A DNA stretch of 7,000 nucleotides from Lachnospiraceae bacterium (GCA_022798035.1 JAAWLS010000125.1:1-7000); one strand, 5' to 3'; counted from the stretch's first letter, positions 1 through 4,792 are shown. Notes: generated by a model not told the origin, from the letters alone. Made by a program: numbers and translations.

Positions 1-201
1 CAGGTGGGGCTGTACCGTTATGAATCCAATGCAGAATATATGAAAGAGCAGTTAGAGAGCCAGGGATATTCTGCTGACATACGCTGGGAAGAGCCTTATT
101 ACGCAGTTGTCGTGGGACAGGAAAACAGCCTGGAAGGAGCTATGGAACTTCAGACAAGGCTTCGCCGGGATGGATATGACACCCTTGTGGTGAGCCTCTA
201 A
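1..201 (+). CDS. C-terminal fragment of a SPOR-like domain protein (5' end outside window)
   Basis: The reading frame is open from the first base and ends at TAA 199-201, so only the last 66 residues are visible. They begin QVGLYRYESNAEYMKEQL and continue with a second half containing YYAVVVGQ and ending GYDTLVVSL. This is the SPOR pattern: a VQVG-type strand, a helix of the 'NAE..KEQLESQGY' kind, a second V-V-G strand, a second helix and a final strand. SPOR domains bind peptidoglycan stripped of stem peptides and usually sit at the C-terminus of amidases, lytic enzymes or division proteins. The catalytic or membrane part would lie upstream and cannot be seen, so the full protein's role is unknown. 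The GTG at 4 is unlikely to be the start because it falls inside the first SPOR strand. The domain assignment is by pattern only. Confidence 0.7.
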   Translation, partial: QVGLYRYESNAEYMKEQLESQGYSADIRWEEPYYAVVVGQENSLEGAMELQTRLRRDGYDTLVVSL

Positions 202-252
202 GGTTAAAAATACAGCAGAATCCGGCGGGCAGAGATGTGCCGTGAATAAATC

Positions 253-281
253 TAAAATTTTTATAAAATAGAAAAATTTTA
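253..281. repeat. AT-only inverted repeat next to a promoter
   Basis: TAAAATTTTT (253-262) and AAAAATTTTA (272-281) are perfect 10-bp inverted arms around a 9-nt spacer. The right arm abuts the TTTACA -35 hexamer at 282. It could act as an AT-rich UP element, an operator, or a weak end for the upstream SPOR gene. AT-only dyads also arise by chance in such spacers, so only its existence is certain. Confidence 0.45.
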
Positions 282-310
282 TTTACAATAGAAAGGGACT
301 TTTGTATGAT
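282..310 (+). promoter_or_regulatory. Sigma-A-like promoter for the MinD/ParA-like gene
   Basis: TTTACA (282-287) and TATGAT (305-310) are separated by exactly 17 nt, each close to the TTGACA/TATAAT consensus. Transcription would start near 317, leaving a leader of about 140 nt before the ATG at 456. An AT-rich stretch lies directly upstream. Predicted from sequence only. Confidence 0.6.
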
Positions 311-455
311 AAAAGCATCTTTTGTTCTATGTACAGAGTCTTTGTACGGATTTCCCAAATAGAATGACAATTTAATTCCAATGTCTGCGTTGAAAATGCC
401 TGGCGGGAATCTCTTTTCGAAACCAGAGATGAGAGAATACGAAGGAGAAGCAGGG

Positions 456-1301
456 ATGAAAATAGCATTTTGGAGTGAGGAGAGGAAGGCTGGCACTACC
501 TTTAACACGGCAGTGGTTGCCTGTGCGTCTGCGCTGATGTATCCGCTGTGTGTTGCAGTGGTTTCCGGCAGTTATCAGAACAGAGATTTGGAAAGACATT
601 TCCTGACGGAAAAGGGACGGAGTGTTTTGGCGGAGGATTGTGAAAGCTGGAAAGAAATTTCTCTGGCGGCAGAACAGCAGGAATATTTTGCCTTTGGAGG
701 GCTGGATGCTCTTTTGAGCAGAATCGGAAAGGAAAAGCTGACAGAAGAAATGATAAAGGCAAATATGCGCCAGATAATAAAAGACAGACTGTACTGTCTG
801 CCGGGAAGCGCCAGGATGGAGCAGGAGTGGTGGCGGGAAGCCCAGTCTTTTGAAAGGCTGGTACAGGTAATCAATGATGTAGAAGATTGTTTTGACGTGG
901 TATTTATAGACTGTGGAAATAAAAAGGATGATTTCCCACAGAAGATGCTGCGGGAAGCAGATATCTGTGTCTTGAACATGAGGCAGGAATCCGAATTGAT
1001 TGGAGCTTATTACAGGAATCCGCCCAGGCTGCGGGGCAAAACATTTTTTCTGATGGGCAGTTATTTTAAAGAGAATCTGTATACCAGAGAAAATCTGGAG
1101 CGTATTTACCGGATTGACAAAGATATGCTGGGGGCCGTACCCTATCATCCGCAGCTTCAGGCGGCCAGCCAGATTGGCAGAACGGAAGGAGAAATAGAGG
1201 AGCATGTGGGAAAAAGCATAAAAGGGAAAAATATATTTTTTGAGCAGGAGCTGTCGAGAACGGTCAGACTGATATTGAAGCGGTCAGGCGTGATTGCCTG
1301 A
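456..1301 (+). CDS. Orphan MinD/ParA-superfamily P-loop protein with degenerate Walker A (TadZ/CpaE-like)
   Basis: This 281-residue protein begins MKIAFWSEERKAGTTFNTAV, placing a Walker A-like loop (S7-N17) right after the first strand, as in MinD, ParA and TadZ/CpaE proteins. The loop reads EERKAGTT where the family has KGGVGKTT: both the signature lysine and the usual catalytic lysine position are changed, and only the tail TT..N is kept. A Walker B-like strand FDVVFIDCGN is at 146-155, and the late MLGAVPYHPQLQAA segment (224-237) matches the GxxP-type region near the end of this fold. No receiver domain or membrane segment is seen. The start at 456 is preferred over an in-frame ATG at 381 because AAGGAG lies at 442-447, 8 nt upstream, and the P-loop then falls at the N-terminus. 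Known TadZ proteins are atypical ATPases acting with pilus-assembly ATPases, but no tad/cpa genes are in this window. The gene seems monocistronic. Function unknown; ATP hydrolysis doubtful. Confidence 0.75.
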   Translation: MKIAFWSEERKAGTTFNTAVVACASALMYPLCVAVVSGSYQNRDLERHFLTEKGRSVLAEDCESWKEISLAAEQQEYFAFGGLDALLSRIGKEKLTEEMIKANMRQIIKDRLYCLPGSARMEQEWWREAQSFERLVQVINDVEDCFDVVFIDCGNKKDDFPQKMLREADICVLNMRQESELIGAYYRNPPRLRGKTFFLMGSYFKENLYTRENLERIYRIDKDMLGAVPYHPQLQAASQIGRTEGEIEEHVGKSIKGKNIFFEQELSRTVRLILKRSGVIA

Positions 1302-1306
1302 CCCGC
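1280..1306 (+). other. GC-rich hairpin overlapping the stop codon of the MinD/ParA-like gene
   Basis: GGTCAGGC (1282-1289) pairs perfectly with GCCTGACC (1296-1303) around a 6-nt loop, and two further pairs (1280-1281 with 1305-1306) follow past a bulged C. The TGA stop lies in the 3' arm. No T-run follows on either strand, so it is not a standard intrinsic terminator. It may protect the mRNA 3' end or pause polymerase before the convergent cyclophilin gene. Confidence 0.5.
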
Positions 1307-1319
1307 GGATAGTCCCTTC

Positions 1320-1356
1320 AAAAAAGAGCTGTCCGCAAAATATCGCGTCAGCTCTT
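1320..1356 (-). terminator. Rho-independent terminator for the cyclophilin gene
   Basis: Read on the minus strand, AAGAGCTG and CAGCTCTT (plus-strand arms 1349-1356 and 1324-1331) form an 8-bp stem around a 17-nt loop, followed immediately by a run of T (AAAAAA at 1320-1325 on the plus strand). It lies about 80 nt past the cyclophilin stop. On the plus strand the stem is followed by GTAAAATC, a poor T-run, so plus-strand termination would be weak. Confidence 0.7.
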
Positions 1357-1436
1357 GTAAAATCAGTGCAAGCGGCAGTTATGCAGACGGGGAAACGGCT
1401 GCCTGGCTGCTTTTGCAGATTTGCACCCGTGTTTCG

Positions 1437-1958
1437 TCAGCAGGTTTCAGGTTCCGGATAAGTCTCGCCGAATGTTTCCACAGTGACTTTTTTGAGTATC
1501 TGAGGCTGCATGGGGCAGTCAGAATAATCCACAGGTGTTTCAGCAATCTTGTTGACAGTTTCCATCCCTTCGGTAATCTGGCCGAAAGCCGCATAAGCGC
1601 CGTCTAAATGAGGAGCGTTCTGATGCATAATGAAGAACTGAGAGCCGGCAGAGTCCGGAGCCATGGCACGTGCCATGGAGAGAACGCCAGCGCTGTGTTT
1701 TAGTTCGTTGGAGAAGCCGTTCTGGGAAAATTCCCCTCGAATGCTGTAGCCTGGGCCGCCGGTTCCATTTCCATCCGGACACCCTCCCTGAATCATAAAA
1801 CCACGGATAACCCGGTGGAAGCAGAGACCGTCATAATATCCCTTGTTAATTAAAGTGATAAAGTTGTTTACTGTGTTAGGAGCAATCTGGGGGAACAATT
1901 CCGCCTTCATGCAATCGCCGTTTTCCATTTCAAAAGTTACAATTGGGTTTTGAGCCAT
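1437..1958 (-). CDS. ppiB: Cyclophilin-type peptidyl-prolyl cis-trans isomerase
   Basis: This 173-residue protein is a single cyclophilin domain that catalyses cis-trans isomerisation of Xaa-Pro bonds during folding. It has no signal peptide or membrane segment, so it is probably cytoplasmic. The core FHRVIRGFMIQGG (47-59) carries the catalytic arginine (R49) and the F54, M55 and Q57 pocket residues. SMARAMAPDSAGSQFFI (94-110) and HLDGAYAAFG (117-126) supply the rest of the site. The tryptophan that binds cyclosporin in human CypA is histidine here (H117), and the CypA His126 position is tyrosine (Y122), as often in bacterial members. On its strand, AGAGAGG (1973-1967) precedes the ATG by 8 nt. 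It is divergent from the OB-fold gene and convergent with the MinD-like gene, with its own promoter and terminator, so it is probably a single-gene unit. The symbol follows the usual name for short cytosolic bacterial cyclophilins. Confidence 0.93.
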   Translation of the reverse strand: MAQNPIVTFEMENGDCMKAELFPQIAPNTVNNFITLINKGYYDGLCFHRVIRGFMIQGGCPDGNGTGGPGYSIRGEFSQNGFSNELKHSAGVLSMARAMAPDSAGSQFFIMHQNAPHLDGAYAAFGQITEGMETVNKIAETPVDYSDCPMQPQILKKVTVETFGETYPEPETC

Positions 1959-2001
1959 AATAGTTACCTCTCTTTGATTTTTAATACGTTAATTTTTCAT
2001 T

Positions 2002-2030
2002 ATTATATCCTGTATTCCCGATTTCGTAAA
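2002..2030 (-). promoter_or_regulatory. Sigma-A-like promoter for the cyclophilin gene
   Basis: On the minus strand TTTACG (2030-2025) and a perfect TATAAT (2007-2002) are separated by 17 nt. Transcription would start near 1995, giving a leader of about 37 nt to the ATG at 1958. The spacing and perfect -10 make this one of the clearest promoters in the window. Confidence 0.7.
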
Positions 2031-2105
2031 GAATAATTTCTGTCGACAAGAAGTGCGAATATTTTCAAAAGTCCGATGTTATTCTTTTAGAAAAATTCAT
2101 ACTTC

Positions 2106-2122
2106 ATCGATGTGCCATCGAT
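2106..2122 (+). repeat. Perfect short hairpin just upstream of the OB-fold gene's ribosome binding site
   Basis: ATCGATG (2106-2112), loop TGC, CATCGAT (2116-2122) form a perfect 7-bp dyad. The ribosome binding site AAAGGGG (2128-2134) begins 6 nt later. In RNA it could modulate initiation; in DNA it could be an operator with two ATCGAT half-sites. No convincing -35/-10 pair was found for this gene, so it is unclear whether the dyad is transcribed. Confidence 0.5.
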
Positions 2123-2144
2123 ATACGAAAGGGGACTAATACTC

Positions 2145-2771
2145 ATGGCAGATAAAATATTTGAAAACAATCAGGTTACAATTACAGGTGAAATCGTCTC
2201 GGATTTCCAGTATAGTCACGAGGTGTTTGGGGAAGGATTCTATATGGTGGAGGTATCTGTGAACCGGCTGAGCAGTTTTGCAGACATCATTCCTATGATG
2301 GTTTCGGAACGTTTGATTGATACACAAAGCAGCTATATTGGACAGTACATCCGGGTAGACGGACAATTCCGTTCTTATAACAGACACGAGGAAAAAAGGA
2401 ATCGTCTGGTGTTATCTGTGTTTGTGAGAGAACTGGAATTTGTAAATGATATTCCGGAAGGAGAAAAGAGCAATCAAATCTTTTTGGACGGGTACATATG
2501 TAAGGAGCCAATTTACCGCAAGACGCCCCTTGGAAGAGAGATTGCAGATTTGCTGATTGCAGTGAACCGCTCTTATGGAAAATCAGATTACATACCATGT
2601 ATCTGCTGGGGAAGAAATGCAAGATATGCCTCCGGGTTTGAAGTGGGAGGCCATGTGCAGGTCTATGGAAGAATTCAGAGCAGGGAATATGTGAAAAAGA
2701 TTTCTGAGACAGAGGTGGAACACAGAGTTGCCTATGAAGTATCTGTAAGTAAAGTAGAATATATGGAATAA
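2145..2771 (+). CDS. Tandem OB-fold protein, SSB-like (single-stranded DNA-binding family)
   Basis: This 208-residue protein seems to hold two OB folds. The second (about 111-205) is clearly SSB-like: FLDGYICKEPIYRKTPLGREI, then IADLLIAVNRSYGKSDYIPC, CICWGRNAR and GGHVQVYGRIQSREY follow the bacterial SSB order (G.I...P..R.T..G, L.VNR...D.IPC..WG, G..V.V.GRIQSR.Y). The first (about 10-100) has a similar but weaker layout: VTITGEIVSDF, FYMVEVSVNRLS, then YIGQYIRVDGQFRSYN. It lacks the acidic glycine-rich C-terminal tail by which classical SSB recruits partners, ending SVSKVEYME. Classical SSB has one OB fold, so this is more likely an accessory SSB-like protein than the replicative one. The ATG at 2145 is preferred to the in-frame ATG at 2112 because AAAGGGG lies 10 nt upstream and the earlier codon sits inside a hairpin. 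DNA binding is inferred from the fold, and its target is unknown. Confidence 0.8.
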   Translation: MADKIFENNQVTITGEIVSDFQYSHEVFGEGFYMVEVSVNRLSSFADIIPMMVSERLIDTQSSYIGQYIRVDGQFRSYNRHEEKRNRLVLSVFVRELEFVNDIPEGEKSNQIFLDGYICKEPIYRKTPLGREIADLLIAVNRSYGKSDYIPCICWGRNARYASGFEVGGHVQVYGRIQSREYVKKISETEVEHRVAYEVSVSKVEYME

Positions 2772-2830
2772 ATAGAAAATAAATAGAGAAAATATTATAA
2801 AATTAGTTTATATAGATATAAAACACTGTG

Positions 2831-2852
2831 TTGTCAAACACAAAATTGACAA
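2831..2852. repeat. Inverted repeat TTGTCAA-N8-TTGACAA upstream of the CobO-like gene
   Basis: TTGTCAA (2831-2837) and TTGACAA (2846-2852) are perfect 7-bp inverted arms with 8 nt between, in the 147-nt AT-rich gap after the OB-fold gene. No T-run suited to a terminator follows. The layout fits a dimeric repressor site, and it lies just upstream of the proposed promoter at 2857-2885. No regulator can be named. Confidence 0.4.
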
Positions 2853-2856
2853 AAAT

Positions 2857-2885
2857 TTGCATTTTCCGATGGTTTGTGGTATTTT
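2857..2885 (+). promoter_or_regulatory. Possible extended -10 promoter for the CobO-like gene
   Basis: TTGCAT (2857-2862), a 17-nt spacer, and TATTTT (2880-2885) preceded by TG at 2877-2878 make a weak promoter with an extended -10. Transcription from it would begin near 2892, leaving a leader of under 30 nt. Read-through from the OB-fold gene is an alternative. Confidence 0.35.
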
Positions 2886-2918
2886 AAGAAAAGGTTTGAA
2901 GGAAGAAAGGAAAATGGC

Positions 2919-3401
2919 ATGTGTAAGGAAAAGGTTACTGTTTATTATGGTGATGGAAAAGGAAAGACAGCAGCAGCACTTGGATATGCAATTCAATCGG
3001 CTAGTCAGGGAAGCAGCGTAATTATCATTCAGTTCCTGAAAGGAAAGAAAGAGGAGGAACTGGGGTTTCTGCGGAGGCTGGAGCCGGAGGTGAAGTTTTT
3101 TAGTTTTGCAAGGTTTGAAAAAGATTTTACGGAGCTCTCTGAGGAAGAACAGAAGGAAGAGAGCATGAATATACGAAACGGATTTAACTTTGCAAAGAAA
3201 GTACTGGTTACTGGGGAATGCAGCATTCTGATTTTAGACAGTTTCCTGGAACTATTGGATAATCAGATGATTTCGGAAGAAGATTTAGAAATCTTGATGA
3301 ATGCAAAATCAGAAGATACAGAGATGATGTTTACCGGCAGGCGTATGGGAAGCCTGCTGCAGAAATATGCTGGAAAAGTCTATGAAATCCACGGAGAATA
3401 A
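2919..3401 (+). CDS. CobO/CobA-like P-loop nucleotide-binding protein (divergent corrinoid adenosyltransferase family)
   Basis: This 160-residue protein opens MCKEKVTVYYGDGKGKTAAA: the Walker A loop GDGKGKT (11-17) directly after the first strand is the hallmark of the CobO/CobA/BtuR family, which moves the adenosyl group of ATP to cob(I)alamin or cobyrinic acid diamide. IIIQFLKG (35-42) and TGRRM (139-143) also match the family. Two points differ. The Walker B region reads ILILDSFLELLD (103-114), with serine after Asp107 where family members have glutamate (LDE). The C-terminus, AGKVYEIHGE, departs from the usual ADLVTEM and is short. The start at 2919 is chosen because AAGGA (2907-2911) lies 7 nt upstream and the P-loop then sits at the N-terminus; an in-frame ATG at 2874 would add 15 residues overlapping the likely promoter. 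No cobalamin genes are nearby. It could be a divergent adenosyltransferase or a repurposed nucleotide-binding protein. Confidence 0.75.
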   Translation: MCKEKVTVYYGDGKGKTAAALGYAIQSASQGSSVIIIQFLKGKKEEELGFLRRLEPEVKFFSFARFEKDFTELSEEEQKEESMNIRNGFNFAKKVLVTGECSILILDSFLELLDNQMISEEDLEILMNAKSEDTEMMFTGRRMGSLLQKYAGKVYEIHGE

Positions 3402-3413
3402 TGCATATCGCTG

Positions 3414-3442
3414 TTGACTTTGCCTGTGGAGAATGCTATATT
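3414..3442 (+). promoter_or_regulatory. Promoter of the lysine-riboswitch/dapA-dapB(-fbp) unit
   Basis: TTGACT (3414-3419) and TATATT (3437-3442) are separated by 17 nt. Transcription would begin near 3449, about 15 nt before the riboswitch core, giving a dapA leader of roughly 380 nt. It starts within 15 nt of the CobO-like stop codon, and no terminator is visible between them. Confidence 0.7.
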
Positions 3443-3462
3443 ATTGTTAGTTAATAAAATAT

Positions 3463-3635
3463 GATGAGATAGAGGTTGCGTGATTCATGAGTAGTTTATC
3501 GGATGTGGCAGGCACAGGGGATGATAATTGAAAGGGAAGAACGCCGAAAGGATTGTTCTATACCTGTATAGAGATTCTTGGGCATATAATGAAGAATTAT
3601 ATGACTGTCATCTGGAGCGGATGGGGAGCTATCAT
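3463..3635 (+). ncRNA. Lysine riboswitch (L-box) aptamer
   Basis: The conserved L-box blocks appear in order. GATAGAGG with TTGCG opens the element at 3468-3480, and AGTAG (3490-3494) lies in the P2 arm. GCCGAAAGG (3543-3551) follows, then a P3-like hairpin TCTATAC/GTATAGA (3557-3572) and TTGGGCA (3578-3584). A P4 hairpin CATATAAT/ATTATATG has its loop at 3591-3595, then CTGTCATCTGGAG, and finally GGAGCTATC (3625-3633). CTATC (3629-3633) closes the P1 stem with GATAG (3468-3472). L-box RNAs bind free lysine and reduce expression of lysine synthesis or uptake genes. The dapA gene downstream and the terminator at 3683-3710 fit transcriptional attenuation. This ~430-nt spacer between the CobO-like gene and dapA otherwise holds the promoter, terminator and palindrome described separately, and no gene. 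Confidence 0.93.
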
Positions 3636-3647
3636 GGATTTATAAAC

Positions 3648-3709
3648 AAAAAGCGAGACTTTTTGTAAACATCAGAATCTTTAAGCCGACTTGTCCGAGT
3701 CGGCTTTTT
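3648..3709 (+). promoter_or_regulatory. Candidate antiterminator pairing of the lysine riboswitch
   Basis: AAAAAGC (3648-3654) and GACT (3657-3660) can pair with GCTTTTT (3703-3709) and AGTC (3698-3701), an 11-bp helix with a small internal loop. It uses the 3' arm and T-run of the terminator, so the two structures exclude each other. The same upstream bases can also fold locally (ACAAAAAG 3646-3653 with CTTTTTGT 3659-3666). How lysine binding at P1 shifts the balance is not evident. Structure by eye only. Confidence 0.45.
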
Positions 3710-3710
3710 T
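3683..3710 (+). terminator. Intrinsic terminator of the lysine riboswitch
   Basis: AAGCCGACT (3683-3691) pairs with AGTCGGCTT (3698-3706) in a perfect 9-bp stem with a 6-nt loop TGTCCG, running into TTTTTT (3705-3710). It lies about 50 nt after the aptamer and 120 nt before dapA, as expected for attenuation when lysine is plentiful. Confidence 0.88.
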
Positions 3711-3774
3711 ATTCTATAGGAAAGTTCTTATCACGCTAAAGCGTGAAAGTATCTTTCCTATAGAATAAAAAAGC
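3703..3774. repeat. Long palindromic element with nested hairpin between the terminator and dapA
   Basis: The 20 bases at 3705-3724 (T-run, then ATTC, then CTATAGGAAAG) are repeated as an exact reverse complement at 3753-3772, and two more pairs extend the match to 22 bp. A nested hairpin TCACGC-TAAA-GCGTGA (3731-3746) sits inside, with a loosely paired zone between the two stems. The left arm's T-run and the GGC before it are also the 3' side of the terminator stem. Each strand ends in an A-run rather than a T-run, so it is not itself a normal terminator. It resembles an intergenic palindromic repeat or small non-autonomous mobile element. An RNA-stabilising structure is the alternative. Confidence 0.75.
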
Positions 3775-3831
3775 TCTATCGCAGCCCGTGGAACGGAACA
3801 AAATAATTTTTGAAAATCAGGAGGAAGGTAT

Positions 3832-4722
3832 ATGGCATTATTTAAAGGCGCCGGTGTTGCACTGGTTACACCAATGAAGGATAATCATGAAGTTGATTAT
3901 GACAAATTAGCGGAGATTTTAGAGGACCAGATTAAAAATGAGACAGACAGCATCATTGTCACAGGAACTACAGGAGAAGCCTCTACCCTGACCGTGGAAG
4001 AACATCTTGAAGTAATCAGTACGGCAGTTTCCATTGTGGATAAACGTATTCCTGTGATTGCAGGAACAGGCTCTAACTGCACACAGACGGCGGTGGAACT
4101 TTCCTATCAGGCCCAATTGGCAGGAGCAGACGGTCTTTTGGTGGTGACGCCTTATTACAACAAGGCTACCCAGAAAGGTCTTATCAGCCATTATACCCAG
4201 GTGGCGCGGTATGTGGATATTCCGATTATTTTGTATAATATACCAGGCAGAACGGGATGTAAGATTGAAGCAGAGACAGCGGCTATTTTGTCAAAAGAAG
4301 TGGAGCATATTGTGGGAATGAAAGATGCGGTGGGAGATATTTCCTATACGCTGAAATTGATGGAGCAGACCCAGGGGGATTTTGATGTGTATTCCGGTGA
4401 GGACGGTCAGGTAATTCCGCTTCTGGCCTGCGGCGGAATCGGCGTGATTTCTGTGCTCTCTAACGTAGCTCCGAAATTTACCCATGATATGGTAATGAAT
4501 TATCTGAATGGAAACCACAAAGAAGCTTTGGAGATGCAGCTGAAAGCGCTGCCGCTGGTAGACGCACTGTTCAGTGAGGTAAATCCAATTCCAGTGAAAG
4601 CGGCTATGAACCTGATGGGGTGGAAGGTAGGGCCCTTACGGGCGCCTTTGAGTGAGATGGAGCCGGAGCATGTGAAAAAATTGGCGAAGGCAATGGAGGA
4701 TTTTGGTATTCTGCCGTCATAA
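3832..4722 (+). CDS. dapA: 4-hydroxy-tetrahydrodipicolinate synthase
   Basis: The product condenses pyruvate with L-aspartate 4-semialdehyde, the first committed step of the diaminopimelate/lysine branch, in the cytoplasm. It has 296 residues, the family's usual length, and is a single TIM barrel. Visible active-site residues are T46-T47 in VTGTTGEAS, Y109 in VTPYYNK, Y135 in LYNIPGRTG with R140, and the Schiff-base lysine K164 in GMKDAVGD. Compared with E. coli DapA from memory, parts of the lysine feedback site differ: the equivalents of Ser48, His53 and Glu84 appear to be A50, V55 and T86, while His56 and Asn80 are kept as H58 and N82. This suggests weak or no lysine inhibition, as known for several Gram-positive enzymes. 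The start at 3832 has AGGAGG (3819-3824) 7 nt upstream. It is the first gene after the lysine riboswitch and lies 70 nt before dapB. Confidence 0.97.
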   Translation: MALFKGAGVALVTPMKDNHEVDYDKLAEILEDQIKNETDSIIVTGTTGEASTLTVEEHLEVISTAVSIVDKRIPVIAGTGSNCTQTAVELSYQAQLAGADGLLVVTPYYNKATQKGLISHYTQVARYVDIPIILYNIPGRTGCKIEAETAAILSKEVEHIVGMKDAVGDISYTLKLMEQTQGDFDVYSGEDGQVIPLLACGGIGVISVLSNVAPKFTHDMVMNYLNGNHKEALEMQLKALPLVDALFSEVNPIPVKAAMNLMGWKVGPLRAPLSEMEPEHVKKLAKAMEDFGILPS

Positions 4723-4746
4723 ATTCAATGAAAAAGTGATGATTGA

Positions 4747-4771
4747 GAGCTGTCCGCAAGCAGGGCAGCTC
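4747..4771 (+). other. Hairpin in the dapA-dapB gap without a T-run
   Basis: GAGCTGTCC (4747-4755) pairs with GGGCAGCTC (4763-4771), 9 bp with one G-T wobble and a 7-nt loop. It is followed by ATTACTTAGG and the dapB ribosome binding site rather than a T-run, so full termination is unlikely. It may pause polymerase, block exonucleases to set dapA over dapB mRNA levels, or be a decayed terminator. Its left arm shares AGAGCTGTCCGCAA with the terminator arm at 1325-1338. Confidence 0.6.
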
Positions 4772-4792
4772 ATTACTTAGGAGGAAAATGAA

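Noticed and set aside
306..362. An 18-codon ORF (ATG at 306) with AAAGGGA upstream, a possible leader peptide
   Set aside because: Its start codon lies inside the proposed -10 box, so the same promoter could not transcribe it. Such short frames with an A/G-rich preceding stretch are frequent by chance.
381..455. Upstream in-frame start for the MinD/ParA-like protein
   Set aside because: No suitable ribosome binding site precedes 381, and it would put 25 unpatterned residues before the strand and P-loop that normally open this fold.
140..508. Minus-strand open frame of 122 codons across the SPOR end and promoter region
   Set aside because: No ribosome binding site or recognisable motif, and it crosses the strong plus-strand promoter and the AT-only dyad.
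372..1205. Minus-strand open frame of 277 codons opposite the MinD/ParA-like gene
   Set aside because: It overlaps a gene with a good ribosome binding site and recognisable fold motifs. Its translation is rich in Phe, Leu, Pro and His with no family pattern, typical of an antisense shadow.
2043..2065. TCGACA and TATTTT as a promoter for the OB-fold gene
   Set aside because: The spacing is only 11 nt, too short for sigma-A recognition. No other pair in 2030-2127 was convincing, so no promoter is called for that gene.
3703..3774. CRISPR repeat or bidirectional terminator reading of the palindrome
   Set aside because: There is a single copy with no spaced repeats, and the arms end in A-runs rather than T-runs on the 3' side of each strand.
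3402..3831. Protein-coding content in the ~430-nt gap before dapA
   Set aside because: No frame with a ribosome binding site and plausible length was found. The gap is accounted for by the promoter, riboswitch, terminator and palindrome.
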